This document shows, in pieces, positions 28,521 to 37,925 of a stretch of DNA of 64,000 nt. The position numbers and the translations under genes were made by a program. Under the pieces are notes generated by a model. It ran no database searches. It had not been told where the DNA came from and saw only the letters and a list, made by a program, of their open reading frames with translations. The DNA comes from an uncultured Alphaproteobacteria bacterium (GTDB lineage Bacteria > Pseudomonadota > Alphaproteobacteria > HIMB59), in contig CACNLH010000004.1 of assembly GCA_902621205.1 (NCBI GenBank), forward strand, positions 1-64,000, given 5' to 3'. Each line of letters opens with the position of its first letter. Positions within the stretch are counted from its first letter, which is position 1.

Positions 28521-29771
28521 TTAATGTGCTACGGCAGCAGCACCGTGTTCGTCTACTAATCTTCCACTTGCAAATCTATCAAGATTAAACGCACTATTAA
28601 TTTGATGAGGTTCATTTTTTGCAATGGTATGTGCGAAAACATTTGCACTTCCAGGTGTAGCTTTAAAACCACCTGTGCCCCAGCCACAATTAAAAAATAA
28701 ACCTTCAATATCACATTTACTAATAATAGGACTAGCATCTGGGCAGATGTCAACAATACCACCCCATTGACGAAGCATTTTCATTTTGCCAAATACTGGA
28801 TAAAGCTCGACCATAGCTCGAATAGTATCTTCAATAATGTTAAAACCACCTCTTTGAGTAAAAGAATTATAACTGTCGGTTCCTGCTCCAATAACTAATT
28901 CACCTTTATCAGATTGACTGACATAAGCATGAACTGCAGAGGACATTACCACTGTATCAATAATAGGTTTAATTGGTTCAGAAACAAGTGCCTGAAGTGG
29001 CTTACTTTGTAAAGGTAATCTGATACCCGCACTCTCTGCTAAAACACCAGTATGACCTGAAGCAACAACTCCAATTTTATTTGCCCTTAAAAAACCCTTG
29101 GAAGTTTCGACACCTTCTATTGTTCCATTTTTAGTCCTTATTTGATGTGCCTCACAATTTTGAATTATATCAACTCCCATCTCATCAGCGCGCATTGCAA
29201 AACCCCATGCTATTGCATCATGTCGTGCTACACCACCGCGAGGTTGGTAAGATGCACCTAGCACTGGATATCGAAGATTGTCAGTATTCATTATAGGAAC
29301 CTTTTTTTGAATTTCTTCTTTAGATAACCAAAATGAATCAATACCATTTAAATTATTTGCACTAACTCTTCTTTTAATTTCTTTTATATCATGTTCGTTA
29401 TGGGCTAAATTCATAACCCCTCTTTGACTAAACATTACATTGTAATTTAATTCGCTTGATAGGTTTTCCCATAACTTCAAAGAGTGTTCGTACAAATGAG
29501 CACTATCATCCCATAAATAATTTGATCTAATGATAGTGGTGTTTCTACCTGTGTTACCTCCACCAAGCCAACCTTTTTCTATTACGGCAATATTTTTTAA
29601 TCCATGTTCTTTTGCTAAGTAATATGCAGTTCCTAGTCCATGACCCCCACCACCAATTATTATGACATCATAAAACTCTCTGGGTTCGGGGCTTCTCCAC
29701 ATTTTTGGCCAGTCTTTATGGCCAGATAGTGCATTTTTAGCAAGGCTAAATATTGAATATTTTTTCTTCAC
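28521..29771 (-). CDS. soxB: Sarcosine oxidase, beta subunit
   Basis: Catalytic flavoprotein subunit that oxidises sarcosine to glycine, with the C1 unit going to THF and electrons to O2. The FAD fold [23 protein letters not shown] is at about 34-56. [18 protein letters not shown] contains the histidine that in other SoxB proteins is covalently bound to [13 protein letters not shown] lies near the C-terminus. Length 416 aa is normal. The start is GTG at 29771, 28 bp downstream of the dioxygenase-like gene on the same strand. First of the soxBDAG set. Confidence 0.95.
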   Translation of the reverse strand: MKKKYSIFSLAKNALSGHKDWPKMWRSPEPREFYDVIIIGGGGHGLGTAYYLAKEHGLKNIAVIEKGWLGGGNTGRNTTIIRSNYLWDDSAHLYEHSLKLWENLSSELNYNVMFSQRGVMNLAHNEHDIKEIKRRVSANNLNGIDSFWLSKEEIQKKVPIMNTDNLRYPVLGASYQPRGGVARHDAIAWGFAMRADEMGVDIIQNCEAHQIRTKNGTIEGVETSKGFLRANKIGVVASGHTGVLAESAGIRLPLQSKPLQALVSEPIKPIIDTVVMSSAVHAYVSQSDKGELVIGAGTDSYNSFTQRGGFNIIEDTIRAMVELYPVFGKMKMLRQWGGIVDICPDASPIISKCDIEGLFFNCGWGTGGFKATPGSANVFAHTIAKNEPHQINSAFNLDRFASGRLVDEHGAAAVAH

Positions 29772-29799
29772 ATCAGCAAATTAGCAAAAAATAAAATAA

Positions 29800-30630
29800 T
29801 CAGCTAGTTATTTTCAGGGGCGAATTGTCATTAATTTTTTTAAAAATTTTAGGGAACTTCCATTGCAAATCGCAGTCTACATTTGGGGCTTGAGCTGAAC
29901 TATTTAAGTCGTTTTCACAAATAGTTCTAATTTCAAAGCTTATCCTTGTATTTTCAGACTTTTCTTTTGATGAGCTATGTAAGTGAGCACCTGAAAAACA
30001 TAAAATTTCTCCTGGTTTTATAGTTACTGGTATTTTCTTAATATTGCTGGGCAAGTCTTCTTTTAATTGTGGAGCAGAGGGATAAGAAAAATCGCCTTTT
30101 TTTCTATTGGCTAAATAAATGTTTAAGTCCCAAGTCGAAGTAGTATTTTTTACTGGAACATCAAAATAATCTGGATAAAAAATCATAGTATTTTTTTCCT
30201 CTACATTGCTTACTGGTGCCCACCAATTAATTTGTTGATACAAATTTGTGCCCCAAGTATCACGATGAATATTTATTCTAGATGCTTCTCTGTAAGGTAA
30301 GTTATTTTCTGCTGGTGCTACTCTTACAACAAATCGATCCCAAAAAGTTTCACCTTTATTATATCCAATTTCATATAAAAAGTTTGAAAATAGTTTTCTG
30401 AAATCTTCATGGTTTTTTAATTTTGATACAATATCCTTACTTATATCCTCAGAATTTTTTAAATGGTGTATTTCTTCTATTTCACCATCATAAATATTTT
30501 GTATTTTATTTTTAATTTGGGTTATTAAATCATTTGAAGTTTTTGATTTTTGAAATACAAAAACTTTTCCACTAAAAATATCTTTTTTAAATTCTTGAAG
30601 ATTTGAAATTTTTTCTATTGGTATAAACAT
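29800..30630 (-). CDS. Putative Fe(II)/2-oxoglutarate dioxygenase-like protein
   Basis: No exact family is recognised, but the layout fits a cupin-fold 2OG oxygenase of the phytanoyl-CoA hydroxylase type. INIHRDTWG gives H122 and D124 of an HxD pair. FSGAHLHSSSKEKSENTRISFEIRT supplies a distal histidine (H216 or H218) and an arginine (R229) that would bind 2OG. Length 276 aa. It sits between pfk (1 bp apart) and soxB (28 bp), same strand, so it may act on a methylated amine or a sugar. Substrate unknown. Confidence 0.55.
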   Translation of the reverse strand: MFIPIEKISNLQEFKKDIFSGKVFVFQKSKTSNDLITQIKNKIQNIYDGEIEEIHHLKNSEDISKDIVSKLKNHEDFRKLFSNFLYEIGYNKGETFWDRFVVRVAPAENNLPYREASRINIHRDTWGTNLYQQINWWAPVSNVEEKNTMIFYPDYFDVPVKNTTSTWDLNIYLANRKKGDFSYPSAPQLKEDLPSNIKKIPVTIKPGEILCFSGAHLHSSSKEKSENTRISFEIRTICENDLNSSAQAPNVDCDLQWKFPKIFKKINDNSPLKITS

Positions 30631-31713
30631 TCACTTTATATCACCAACATATACCCCAAGTGCTAAAGCAGTTTCAATTAGAGGATCGGATCTATCTACA
30701 ACTTTATAAGTAGAAATTCCTTCACTAATTGGAACATCAACAACTTTTCTATCTCTCCATGCAACCATTCTTCCATATTTTCCTTTTGCTATTAAATCAA
30801 CAGCATAAACTCCAAAAGCACTTGCTAAAATTCTATCACGTGGAGTAGGGGGCGCACCTCGTTGAACATGCCCCAAAGAAGTAACCCTACACTCTATATC
30901 AGTACTTTTCATTATTTCCTCTGAAAGATAATTACCTATACCGCCTAATCTTTTTTGACCATCAGCGTATTCAACAGTATAACTTTTTCCGCTTTCTGTT
31001 TTTACTGCCTCTGCTACTACAATCAGCGAATGAACTATTCCTCTATTTTTCATTTCAGTGAGTTTATTGACAATTCCTTTGATAGAGTAATTTAATTCAG
31101 GAATTAGGATTACATCTGCTCCACCTGCAATGCCAGCGTTAATAGCTATGTGTCCTGCGTCTCTCCCCATTACTTCTAAAATCATCGTTCTTTGATGACT
31201 TGCAGCAGTTGTTTGTAAGTTATCTAGTGCTTGGGTAGCAACATTTACAGCTGTATTAAACCCTATGGAGCTTTCAGTAGCTCCCACATCATTGTCAATT
31301 GTTTTAGGTATGGCTACAATATTTAAGTCACCTCTTTTTGCAATTTCAGTTAATATCGACATGCTTCCATCACCGCCTATAACAATAAGCCCATCAAGAC
31401 CTAATTCTTTGTAACCATCAATAATGTCTTGGGATCTATCTTTGTATTTACCATCTGGCATGGGAAATTTAAAAGGATTACCTTTACTTGTTGTTCCCAA
31501 AAATGTCCCACCTTGTCTTAGAAGAGAACCGCTAAAAGTTTGATAGTCTAATGGAACATAAGCCACTGGTCTTTGCATTAAACCAACAGTGCCATCACGA
31601 ATACCCATAACTTCCATCTGATATGTATTTTTAGCTCTGAAAAATATCGATCTAACTGCCGCGTTTAAACCACCACAGTCTCCACCACTAGTAAGAATTC
31701 CAATTTTTTTCAT
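30631..31713 (-). CDS. pfkA: 6-phosphofructokinase (group III-like)
   Basis: Phosphorylates fructose 6-phosphate. The N-terminal phosphate loop is KKIGILTSGGDCGGLNAAVR. The donor site reads GGDGSMS, and the fructose-6-phosphate site PKTIDNDVGATESS. Glycine after GGD points to ATP rather than pyrophosphate. The lysine in PKTIDND (instead of PGTIDND) is the feature of group III, PPi-PFK-like enzymes. Length 360 aa fits that group. It is directly between a fructokinase (0 bp) and the oxygenase-like gene, suggesting a fructose-to-fructose-1,6-bisphosphate pair. Phosphoryl donor is inferred, not proven. Confidence 0.88.
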   Translation of the reverse strand: MKKIGILTSGGDCGGLNAAVRSIFFRAKNTYQMEVMGIRDGTVGLMQRPVAYVPLDYQTFSGSLLRQGGTFLGTTSKGNPFKFPMPDGKYKDRSQDIIDGYKELGLDGLIVIGGDGSMSILTEIAKRGDLNIVAIPKTIDNDVGATESSIGFNTAVNVATQALDNLQTTAASHQRTMILEVMGRDAGHIAINAGIAGGADVILIPELNYSIKGIVNKLTEMKNRGIVHSLIVVAEAVKTESGKSYTVEYADGQKRLGGIGNYLSEEIMKSTDIECRVTSLGHVQRGAPPTPRDRILASAFGVYAVDLIAKGKYGRMVAWRDRKVVDVPISEGISTYKVVDRSDPLIETALALGVYVGDIK

Positions 31714-32637
31714 TTAAAATTTATCTGAGTCCCACAACCACGCTGCTCCTCTAACACCGCTGGAGTCACCGTGAGTATTCCGTAAGATCTTATTCCTTAT
31801 CTTATCACTAAATGTGTATTTAGGAAGTAATTTAGGTATATTGTCATAAAGTCTACCAACGTTTGACATACCTCCACCAAAAACTATTACCTCAGGGTCA
31901 ACGATACCTATCATGACAGATATTAATCTGGCAAAACGATCTTCATATAATTCAAATTCTTTTTTTGCTCTTTCATCTCCATTTGCTTCCAAAGCAACTA
32001 TTTCTCTTGTTCTTAAACTGGTGCCATATTTCTCGTTAAATAATTTTGTAAAACCTATTCCTGATATAAATTGCTCAGCACATAAGGGTCTTTTGCAATT
32101 ACCTACATTACATTGGACATTAGAATTAATTTCCTCCTCAGTAGGATAGGGCAATGGTTGATGTCCCCAATCTCCTGCAATTTGGTTGACGCCCTCAATG
32201 ACTTTCTTTTCATAAACAAATGATCCGCCAAAACCAGATCCAATAATTACACCCCAAACTGATTTATAATTTGCCCCAGAGCCATCGATAGCTTCAGATA
32301 ATGCAAAACAGTTAGCATCATTCATGATTCGAATTTCTCTATTTAAACTTTTTTCTAAGTCTTTATGAAATGGTTTGTCATTAATCCATATACAATTAGC
32401 ATTATTTACTAAGCCAGTTTCATATGAAGAAAATCCTGGTATGCAAACCCCTACAGAATTTTGTTGATCTGTAAATTTATCAAATTCTGAAACTAAAGAT
32501 TTTACGGTATTTAAACCACTTTCGTAATTTTTTTCATAAGTAGATCTTTTTCTCAGAATTTCTTTACCATTTGAGTCTATTAAAATACCCTCAATTTTGG
32601 TACCACCGTAATCAATGCCTATTTTAAAATCACTCAT
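31714..32637 (-). CDS. mak: ROK-family fructokinase (Mak-like)
   Basis: Sugar kinase of the ROK family. The ATP/phosphate loop is IGIDYGGTKIEGILID. GDWGHQPLPYP carries the catalytic and sugar-site region. The zinc-type motif is CNVGNCKRPLCAEQFISG. The C-terminus, VFGGGMSNVGRLY followed by HGDSSGVRGAAWLW, closely matches E. coli Mak (manno/fructokinase). Length 307 aa. Start ATG at 32637, divergent from a Gfo/Idh oxidoreductase (91 bp between). It is probably the first gene of the long minus-strand transcript, feeding fructose 6-phosphate to the adjacent phosphofructokinase. Confidence 0.85.
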   Translation of the reverse strand: MSDFKIGIDYGGTKIEGILIDSNGKEILRKRSTYEKNYESGLNTVKSLVSEFDKFTDQQNSVGVCIPGFSSYETGLVNNANCIWINDKPFHKDLEKSLNREIRIMNDANCFALSEAIDGSGANYKSVWGVIIGSGFGGSFVYEKKVIEGVNQIAGDWGHQPLPYPTEEEINSNVQCNVGNCKRPLCAEQFISGIGFTKLFNEKYGTSLRTREIVALEANGDERAKKEFELYEDRFARLISVMIGIVDPEVIVFGGGMSNVGRLYDNIPKLLPKYTFSDKIRNKILRNTHGDSSGVRGAAWLWDSDKF

Positions 32638-32728
32638 TTTTAAATAGATACCATAAGTTATAAAAAAAATGTATGAAATCTTTTAAATATATGTATGGAT
32701 TGTAGTCAGATAGTTTTAAATTTTTTTT

Positions 32729-33736
32729 ATGAAAAAAAAAATTATTAATTGGGGCATATTAAGCACTGCTAAAATTGGTTGGGAGCACGTAATACCTGCA
32801 ATAAAAAAATCTAAAAATAGTCAGGTTATAGCGCTCGCTAGTAGAAATTTATCCAGAGCAACAGCTCTAACAAAAAAATTTAAAATACCAAAAAGCTATG
32901 GTTCTTATAAAGAGTTGTATGAAGATAAAGATGTAGATGTAATATATAACCCTCTTCCTAACCACTTACATATAAAATCAAGTATTGAGGCCTGTAAAAA
33001 TAAAAAAAATCTCCTATTAGAAAAACCATTATCTTTAAAATCAAAAGATATAGATCCATTAATAAAAATTGCCTCACAAAATAAAGTTATTGTTAAAGAA
33101 GCATTTATGGTCAGGCATCATCCTCAATGGCGATGGGTTAAAGAATATATAAAATCAGGTAAAATCGGATCAATATCAAGTATATCAACAGTGTTTTCAT
33201 ACAATAATAAAAATCCAAAAAATATCAGAAATATCAAAAACTTTGGTGGAGGGGCCATCTATGACATTGGATGTTATCCGACTGTCATATCAAGATTTCT
33301 AATAGATAAAGAACCAAAAAGAGTTATTGCAACTTCTAAAAATGATAAAAAATTTAAAACAGATATCTTATCATCTGCATTATTAGATTTTGGAGATATT
33401 TTCTCAACCTTTACAGTTGCTACACAAAGCACATATTCACAACAAGTAGTAATTCTTGGCACAAAAAAAACAGTTGTTATTGAAAATCCTTTCAACGCAA
33501 TTGCGAATAAACCAACTACAGTTGTTATCTACAATGGAAAATCAATCTATCGAAAAGACAATACAATAAAAGTATTTCCAGCAGCTGATCAATATGAGCA
33601 TCAAGTTACAAAATTTTCTAATGAGTTAATTTATAAAACTAAAGTAGATTATGGATTATTAGATGCAAAAAAAAATATGAAAGTATTAGATGCAATTTTT
33701 ATGTCTATTAAGAAAAAAAAGTGGATTAAAATTTAA
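32729..33736 (+). CDS. Gfo/Idh/MocA-family NAD(P)-dependent oxidoreductase
   Basis: Two-domain sugar dehydrogenase type. The N-terminal Rossmann fold starts NWGILSTAKIGWEHVIPAIKKSKN. The family's NPLPNHLH and LLEKPLSLKSKD motifs are at about 72-79 and 92-103, with the conserved lysine in EKP. The C-terminal substrate domain includes GGGAIYDIGCYPTVISRFL. Length 335 aa. Single gene between divergent mak and convergent aldo-keto reductase. Probably acts on a sugar or polyol; substrate unknown. Lysine-rich, AT-biased codons like its neighbours. Confidence 0.85.
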   Translation: MKKKIINWGILSTAKIGWEHVIPAIKKSKNSQVIALASRNLSRATALTKKFKIPKSYGSYKELYEDKDVDVIYNPLPNHLHIKSSIEACKNKKNLLLEKPLSLKSKDIDPLIKIASQNKVIVKEAFMVRHHPQWRWVKEYIKSGKIGSISSISTVFSYNNKNPKNIRNIKNFGGGAIYDIGCYPTVISRFLIDKEPKRVIATSKNDKKFKTDILSSALLDFGDIFSTFTVATQSTYSQQVVILGTKKTVVIENPFNAIANKPTTVVIYNGKSIYRKDNTIKVFPAADQYEHQVTKFSNELIYKTKVDYGLLDAKKNMKVLDAIFMSIKKKKWIKI

Positions 33737-33769
33737 TTTATCAGTGAGATAATAAAAAATTTAAATTAA

Positions 33770-34795
33770 TCAATGGGCACTAGAAGGAGCCCATATATTT
33801 ATATCACCCTCTTTTGCCGCTTTATTTATTTCTTTTATTTCTTTTTTTGAAAATTTTAAATTATCAAGTGCAGCTAAGTTTTCTTTAAGCTGTTTTACGG
33901 TTCTAGCTCCAATTAAAGCAGAAGTTATTGCACGATTATTTAATACCCATGCTATAGCCATTTGGGATAGAGATTGATTTCTTCTTTTTGCAATTTTATT
34001 GAGTTCATTAATAATTTTAGTATTTTTTTTCGTTATTAAATCTTTGCTGAAAGAGCTATTTTCATTAACTCTTGAAACTTTAGGAACACCTTTCAAATAT
34101 TTATTAGATAAAAAACCTTGGGCTAGTGGAGAAAAGGCGATACAACCAACCCCTTTTTTTATTAGAGTTCTTGTTAAATCTTTTTCAATCCATCTATTGA
34201 TTAACGAATAAGAGGGTTGATGAATTAATAATTTGATACCTTTGCTCTTTAAAATTGAAATCATTTTATTTGTCTTGTTGGAGGAGTAAGAAGAGACACC
34301 AATATACAGGGCCTTACCAGCTTTATAGATACTTTCTAAGGCATCAGCTGTTTCCTCAAGAGGTGTATTCGGATCAAAACGATGTGAATAAAATATATCT
34401 ACATAATCCAGTTTCATCCTCGTTAAACTTTGATCGCAACTAGCAATTACATGTTTTTTTGAACCCCATTCACCATAGGGTCCATCCCACATATCGTAAC
34501 CTGCTTTAGACGATATAATTAACTCATCACGGTATTTTCCAAGATCACTTTTCATGACTTTTCCAAAATTAGACTCAGCACTGCCATAAGGTGGTCCATA
34601 ATTATTTGCTAAATCAAAATGAGTAATTCCTGCATCAAAAGACTCAAAAAGAATTTTTTTAGACTCTGAAGCCATTCCATTGCCACCAAAGTTATGCCAT
34701 AACCCTATTGACAAGACAGGTAGTTTTAAACCACTATCACCACAGTTTCTATAATGCATTTTTTGATAGCGATTTTTGTCTGAAATATATGGCAT
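33770..34795 (-). CDS. yghZ: Aldo/keto reductase, YghZ-like (L-glyceraldehyde 3-phosphate reductase)
   Basis: NADPH-dependent AKR. It closely follows E. coli YghZ along its length: MHYRNCGDSGLKLPVLSIGLWHNFG, ITHFDLANNYGPPYGSAESNFG, IISSKAGYDMWDGPYG, YVDIFYSHRFDPNTPLEETADAL and LLIHQPSYSLINRW. The catalytic tetrad is visible as D and Y in FDLANNYG, K in SSKAG and H in YSHR. Length 341 aa. It lies 2 bp from ribokinase and is last in a four-gene minus-strand run. Probably reduces a short aldose or aldose phosphate in sugar catabolism or detoxification. Confidence 0.88.
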   Translation of the reverse strand: MPYISDKNRYQKMHYRNCGDSGLKLPVLSIGLWHNFGGNGMASESKKILFESFDAGITHFDLANNYGPPYGSAESNFGKVMKSDLGKYRDELIISSKAGYDMWDGPYGEWGSKKHVIASCDQSLTRMKLDYVDIFYSHRFDPNTPLEETADALESIYKAGKALYIGVSSYSSNKTNKMISILKSKGIKLLIHQPSYSLINRWIEKDLTRTLIKKGVGCIAFSPLAQGFLSNKYLKGVPKVSRVNENSSFSKDLITKKNTKIINELNKIAKRRNQSLSQMAIAWVLNNRAITSALIGARTVKQLKENLAALDNLKFSKKEIKEINKAAKEGDINIWAPSSAH

Positions 34796-34797
34796 TT

Positions 34798-35703
34798 TTA
34801 AAGTAATTCCTCTTTGTATGGCATTGAATTTGCTGCTCCCTCCCTTGTAACAGAAACACCTGCCACAAGATTAGCAAACTCAATAGCTTCTTTGTAGTTT
34901 TTATTTTGTGAGATTGCCACACTTAAAGCCCCATTAAAAGCATCCCCCGCACCTGTTGTATCAACTACTGGTTTCTTTAGATTTGATGCAGGTACCATAA
35001 ACTCCTCTTTATTGTTTTTAAAATAACAACCATTTTCTCCAAGTGTAATAATTATATTTTTTATCCCTTTATCTAAAAAAAAACTTCCTGCTTTTTTACA
35101 GTCTTCCTCATTTTTAATTGATTGACCATAATAAAAACTTGCCTCCGTTTCATTGGGGGTAAAAAAATCAAAATATTGAAAGTTATCATCATTTATTTCA
35201 CTGGCGGGTGCTGGATTTAGAATTGTTGTACAATTAAAATTTTTCGCTTTTTTTAGAGCATAGAGTGTTACCTCTTTTGGTGTCTCTAACTGTGTTAAAA
35301 AAACATCAGAAGACTCTATTATATTTAACTTTGAGTCGATTAACTTTTCATCGATTGTACCAGCGGCTCCTGGAACAACATTTATTGCATTTTGCCCAGT
35401 TTTTTCATTAATCAAAATACCTGCAGCCCCAGTTGATTCATTTTCAGAGATAACCAAACCATCATAATTTATTTTATCTTTGTCATATAAAGAGATTGCA
35501 AGATCGGCATAGCTATCTTTACCTACTTTACTTATAAATGATACATTACCTCCAGCTCTTGCTGCTGCTATTGCTTGGTTTGACCCTTTACCACCTGGTC
35601 CGATGATGTGTTTTTTTCCTAATACCGTTTGACCTGGTATTGGAATATCATTTGCAAAAAAACATAGATCTGCAACGAATATCCCAAATACACAAATACT
35701 CAC
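34798..35703 (-). CDS. rbsK: Ribokinase
   Basis: PfkB-family sugar kinase. The N-terminal sugar-site motif is GPGGKGSNQAIAAARAGG at about 36-53. The C-terminal DTTGAGDAFNGAL contains the catalytic aspartate and anion hole near 250. Length 301 aa is usual. It overlaps the RbsD/FucU gene by 4 bp, a common pairing of mutarotase and kinase. The expected reaction is D-ribose to ribose 5-phosphate, though related pentoses are possible. No cognate rbs transporter lies next to it. Confidence 0.88.
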   Translation of the reverse strand: MSICVFGIFVADLCFFANDIPIPGQTVLGKKHIIGPGGKGSNQAIAAARAGGNVSFISKVGKDSYADLAISLYDKDKINYDGLVISENESTGAAGILINEKTGQNAINVVPGAAGTIDEKLIDSKLNIIESSDVFLTQLETPKEVTLYALKKAKNFNCTTILNPAPASEINDDNFQYFDFFTPNETEASFYYGQSIKNEEDCKKAGSFFLDKGIKNIIITLGENGCYFKNNKEEFMVPASNLKKPVVDTTGAGDAFNGALSVAISQNKNYKEAIEFANLVAGVSVTREGAANSMPYKEELL

Positions 35704-36158
35704 TTATCTAGTACCCAAACAGTACCATCAGGTTTAACAACTCCTTTTGTTAAAATAAAACAACCAAATGGTCGTGTCTCATTAGTTGTGATAATTGCAA
35801 AGGCTTTTTTTGCCTCTTCATAAAACATAAATCTTTCGATTGATCCTATTTTCCAGTTGTCACCTGCTACACTTCTAGTTACATCAATAATTTCTTTATG
35901 AACATCGTTAAGCTCATCAGGTTTGTTATCGATTTGCATTCTTAGTATTGGAAACTCTATAAAACTATCCAGAGGGAAAATAGATAATATAGCTTTTGCT
36001 GCTTTTGCTGCATCAACTCCATCTAAACGATGTACAACTGAATTCATAGAATAAGCTGGAAAGTTTGAGTCACATAAAATGAGTTTGTCACCATGGCCCA
36101 TAGCACGAAGGGTGTGAAGAACCTCAGGTCCAAGAATTGGATCAATATTAATTAACAT
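35700..36158 (-). CDS. fucU: RbsD/FucU-family sugar mutarotase
   Basis: Catalyses anomer exchange of a pyranose sugar. PILGPEVLHTLRAMGHGDKLILCDSNFPAYSMNSVVHRLDGVDAAKAAKAILSIFPLDSF aligns by eye with E. coli FucU ([21 protein letters not shown]). It includes the catalytic-site histidine in GHGD. It is 152 aa, FucU-like rather than RbsD-like. Coupled to ribokinase by a 4-bp overlap. The sugar could be fucose, ribose or another 6-deoxy or pentose sugar. Confidence 0.84.
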   Translation of the reverse strand: MLINIDPILGPEVLHTLRAMGHGDKLILCDSNFPAYSMNSVVHRLDGVDAAKAAKAILSIFPLDSFIEFPILRMQIDNKPDELNDVHKEIIDVTRSVAGDNWKIGSIERFMFYEEAKKAFAIITTNETRPFGCFILTKGVVKPDGTVWVLDK

Positions 36159-36198
36159 GTACCTATAGAACTAAATAAATTAACTATATTCAATATAA

Positions 36199-37215
36199 TT
36201 AATTTATAACAACTGGCTTAGATCTTAAATTTTTGACAGTTTCCAATTCTGCTCGACGACATAATTTAGGAGGCAGTCCTTTTGTGATCAAATTTAAATC
36301 CTCATAAACAATCTCTCCCATTTCAAAAAAAACACTATTTAAAGCTCCCGCCCTGTGAGAAGAAAAAAGAATATTTTTTTGTCTTCTTATTTGATCATTT
36401 TTAGGAACAGGTTCTTGGGGAAAAACATCAGTGGCAACTTTAATTTTACCTTTATTTAAAATTTTATTTAAATCTTGAAAATTAATTACATTAGCTCTAC
36501 TTAGAATGATTAAACAAGCATCTTTTTTCATTAATCTCAAGAGTTTTTCATCTATCATATTTTTATTTTTTTTTGTTATTGTGGTAAGTATGTATATTAC
36601 CTCACAATTTTTGAAAATTTTACCTAATGATGCTGGCTTGCAACCATTGTCCTCTATAAGTTTATTTGGAAGCCAAGGATCATAAACTTGAAAATCTGAA
36701 GTATAAGGTACCAACATAGGTTTAAGACTTTTAGCTAAGTCTCCAAACCCGACAATGCCGATTTTATTGTTAAGCAATAGACTGCTTCGCTTATTACTTT
36801 CTAAGCCATACTTTTCCTTTTTTCGTATAAAATCTAAGTGTGCTTTATGTATTTCTCTTTTCAAAGAAATAGTCAAACCAATAGCTATTTCAGCAACACT
36901 CTGAGCAAAAACTGGAGCCGTGGATAAAACATAGATATTGTTATTAAAGCAGTAATCATAGTCCATGTTATCCATAAAATTACTTTCAACATTGAAAATT
37001 GCTTTAAGTTTTTTACCTAAAATTAATATTGATTTTGGTAGATCAGGTTGGCCAATAATAAAATCAGCATTAGGGATATTTTGTTTATAAAATTTTAGTT
37101 TATTTTCTTTAGGTGCATTAATTATATTAAATTTTTTTTTTAAAAGTTTAAGTTTACTAGATTTAAAAATTAATTCCATTTTACGTGGAAATGGATCAAC
37201 AATAATTGTTTTCAT
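36199..37215 (-). CDS. D-isomer-specific 2-hydroxyacid dehydrogenase family protein
   Basis: NAD-binding domain at about 100-295 with VAEIAIGLTISLKREIHKAH and NNKIGIVGFGDLAKSL. The catalytic triad positions are present: R in LSRANVINF, E in DVFPQEPVP and H in FSSHRAGA. Length 338 aa. It may oxidise or reduce a 2-hydroxy or sugar acid. First gene of the minus-strand run ending in the aldo-keto reductase, divergent from D-lyxose isomerase with only 44 bp between starts. Substrate not inferable. Confidence 0.82.
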   Translation of the reverse strand: MKTIIVDPFPRKMELIFKSSKLKLLKKKFNIINAPKENKLKFYKQNIPNADFIIGQPDLPKSILILGKKLKAIFNVESNFMDNMDYDYCFNNNIYVLSTAPVFAQSVAEIAIGLTISLKREIHKAHLDFIRKKEKYGLESNKRSSLLLNNKIGIVGFGDLAKSLKPMLVPYTSDFQVYDPWLPNKLIEDNGCKPASLGKIFKNCEVIYILTTITKKNKNMIDEKLLRLMKKDACLIILSRANVINFQDLNKILNKGKIKVATDVFPQEPVPKNDQIRRQKNILFSSHRAGALNSVFFEMGEIVYEDLNLITKGLPPKLCRRAELETVKNLRSKPVVIN

Positions 37216-37220
37216 TACAT

Positions 37221-37252
37221 GATTATATCAATTATTTTTATTTTTGATAATC
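37221..37252. promoter_or_regulatory. Inverted repeat in a 44-bp divergent promoter
   Basis: GATTATATCAA and TTGATAATC form an inverted repeat (with a 2-base insertion in one arm) across a short AT-rich spacer. It fills the gap between the dehydrogenase and D-lyxose isomerase starts. It could be an operator controlling both directions. Weak evidence given the AT-richness. Confidence 0.25.
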
Positions 37253-37259
37253 TAACATC

Positions 37260-37925
37260 ATGAAGCGCTCAGAGATTAATAATGCTATAGAAACAGCAAA
37301 AAAAATGATGGATACATATAATTGGACACTTCCAAAATGGGGTTATTGGTCAAAGGAAGATTATAACAACAATCCCGAGATGACTAAATACCTCAAAGAT
37401 CATCAAATGGGTTGGGATGTAACAGATTTTGGAAAAGATAATTTTAATATTCAAGGTATAACACTTTTTTGTATTAGGAATGGCATTCAAAGTAATTTTG
37501 ATGATAAACCTTATGCAGAAAAATTACTCTTCATGCAAGAGGGCCAGGAAATCCCTTTTCATAGTCATAAGATTAAATTGGAAGATATTATAAATAGAGG
37601 TGGTGGAGATTTAGCAATTGAGTTTTTAGAAATTGATTCTAATAACAAGCAATTATCAAAAAAAATTACTGTTCTAGTTGATGGAGAAAAAATAGAACTA
37701 GATCCACTTGAACCTTTGATTTTAAAAAAGGGTCAAAGCGTTACTGTTGAGAGAAATATTTTCCATAGATTTTATTCTGTTAAAGGTTCTGGAATGGTTA
37801 TGGCTGGAGAAGTGTCCCAAGTTAATGATGACAATAATGACAATTATTTTCTTGAGCAAGTTGGAAGATTTAGTCAGATACAAGAAGATGAGCCACCTCT
37901 TCATCCCTTATGGAATGAAGTTTAA
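37260..37925 (+). CDS. D-lyxose ketol-isomerase
   Basis: Cupin-fold sugar isomerase converting D-lyxose to D-xylulose (and often D-mannose to D-fructose). It starts MKRSEINNAIETAKKMMDTYNWTLPKWGYWS, the characteristic N-terminus of this family. The metal site is in LLFMQEGQEIPFHSHKIKLEDIINRGGGDLAIEF, with two histidines and a downstream glutamate. A later FHRFYSV supplies a further histidine. Length 221 aa is typical. It overlaps the following PfkB kinase by one base (TAATG). The product D-xylulose would be the substrate of the xylulokinase at 39961. Confidence 0.87.
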   Translation: MKRSEINNAIETAKKMMDTYNWTLPKWGYWSKEDYNNNPEMTKYLKDHQMGWDVTDFGKDNFNIQGITLFCIRNGIQSNFDDKPYAEKLLFMQEGQEIPFHSHKIKLEDIINRGGGDLAIEFLEIDSNNKQLSKKITVLVDGEKIELDPLEPLILKKGQSVTVERNIFHRFYSVKGSGMVMAGEVSQVNDDNNDNYFLEQVGRFSQIQEDEPPLHPLWNEV

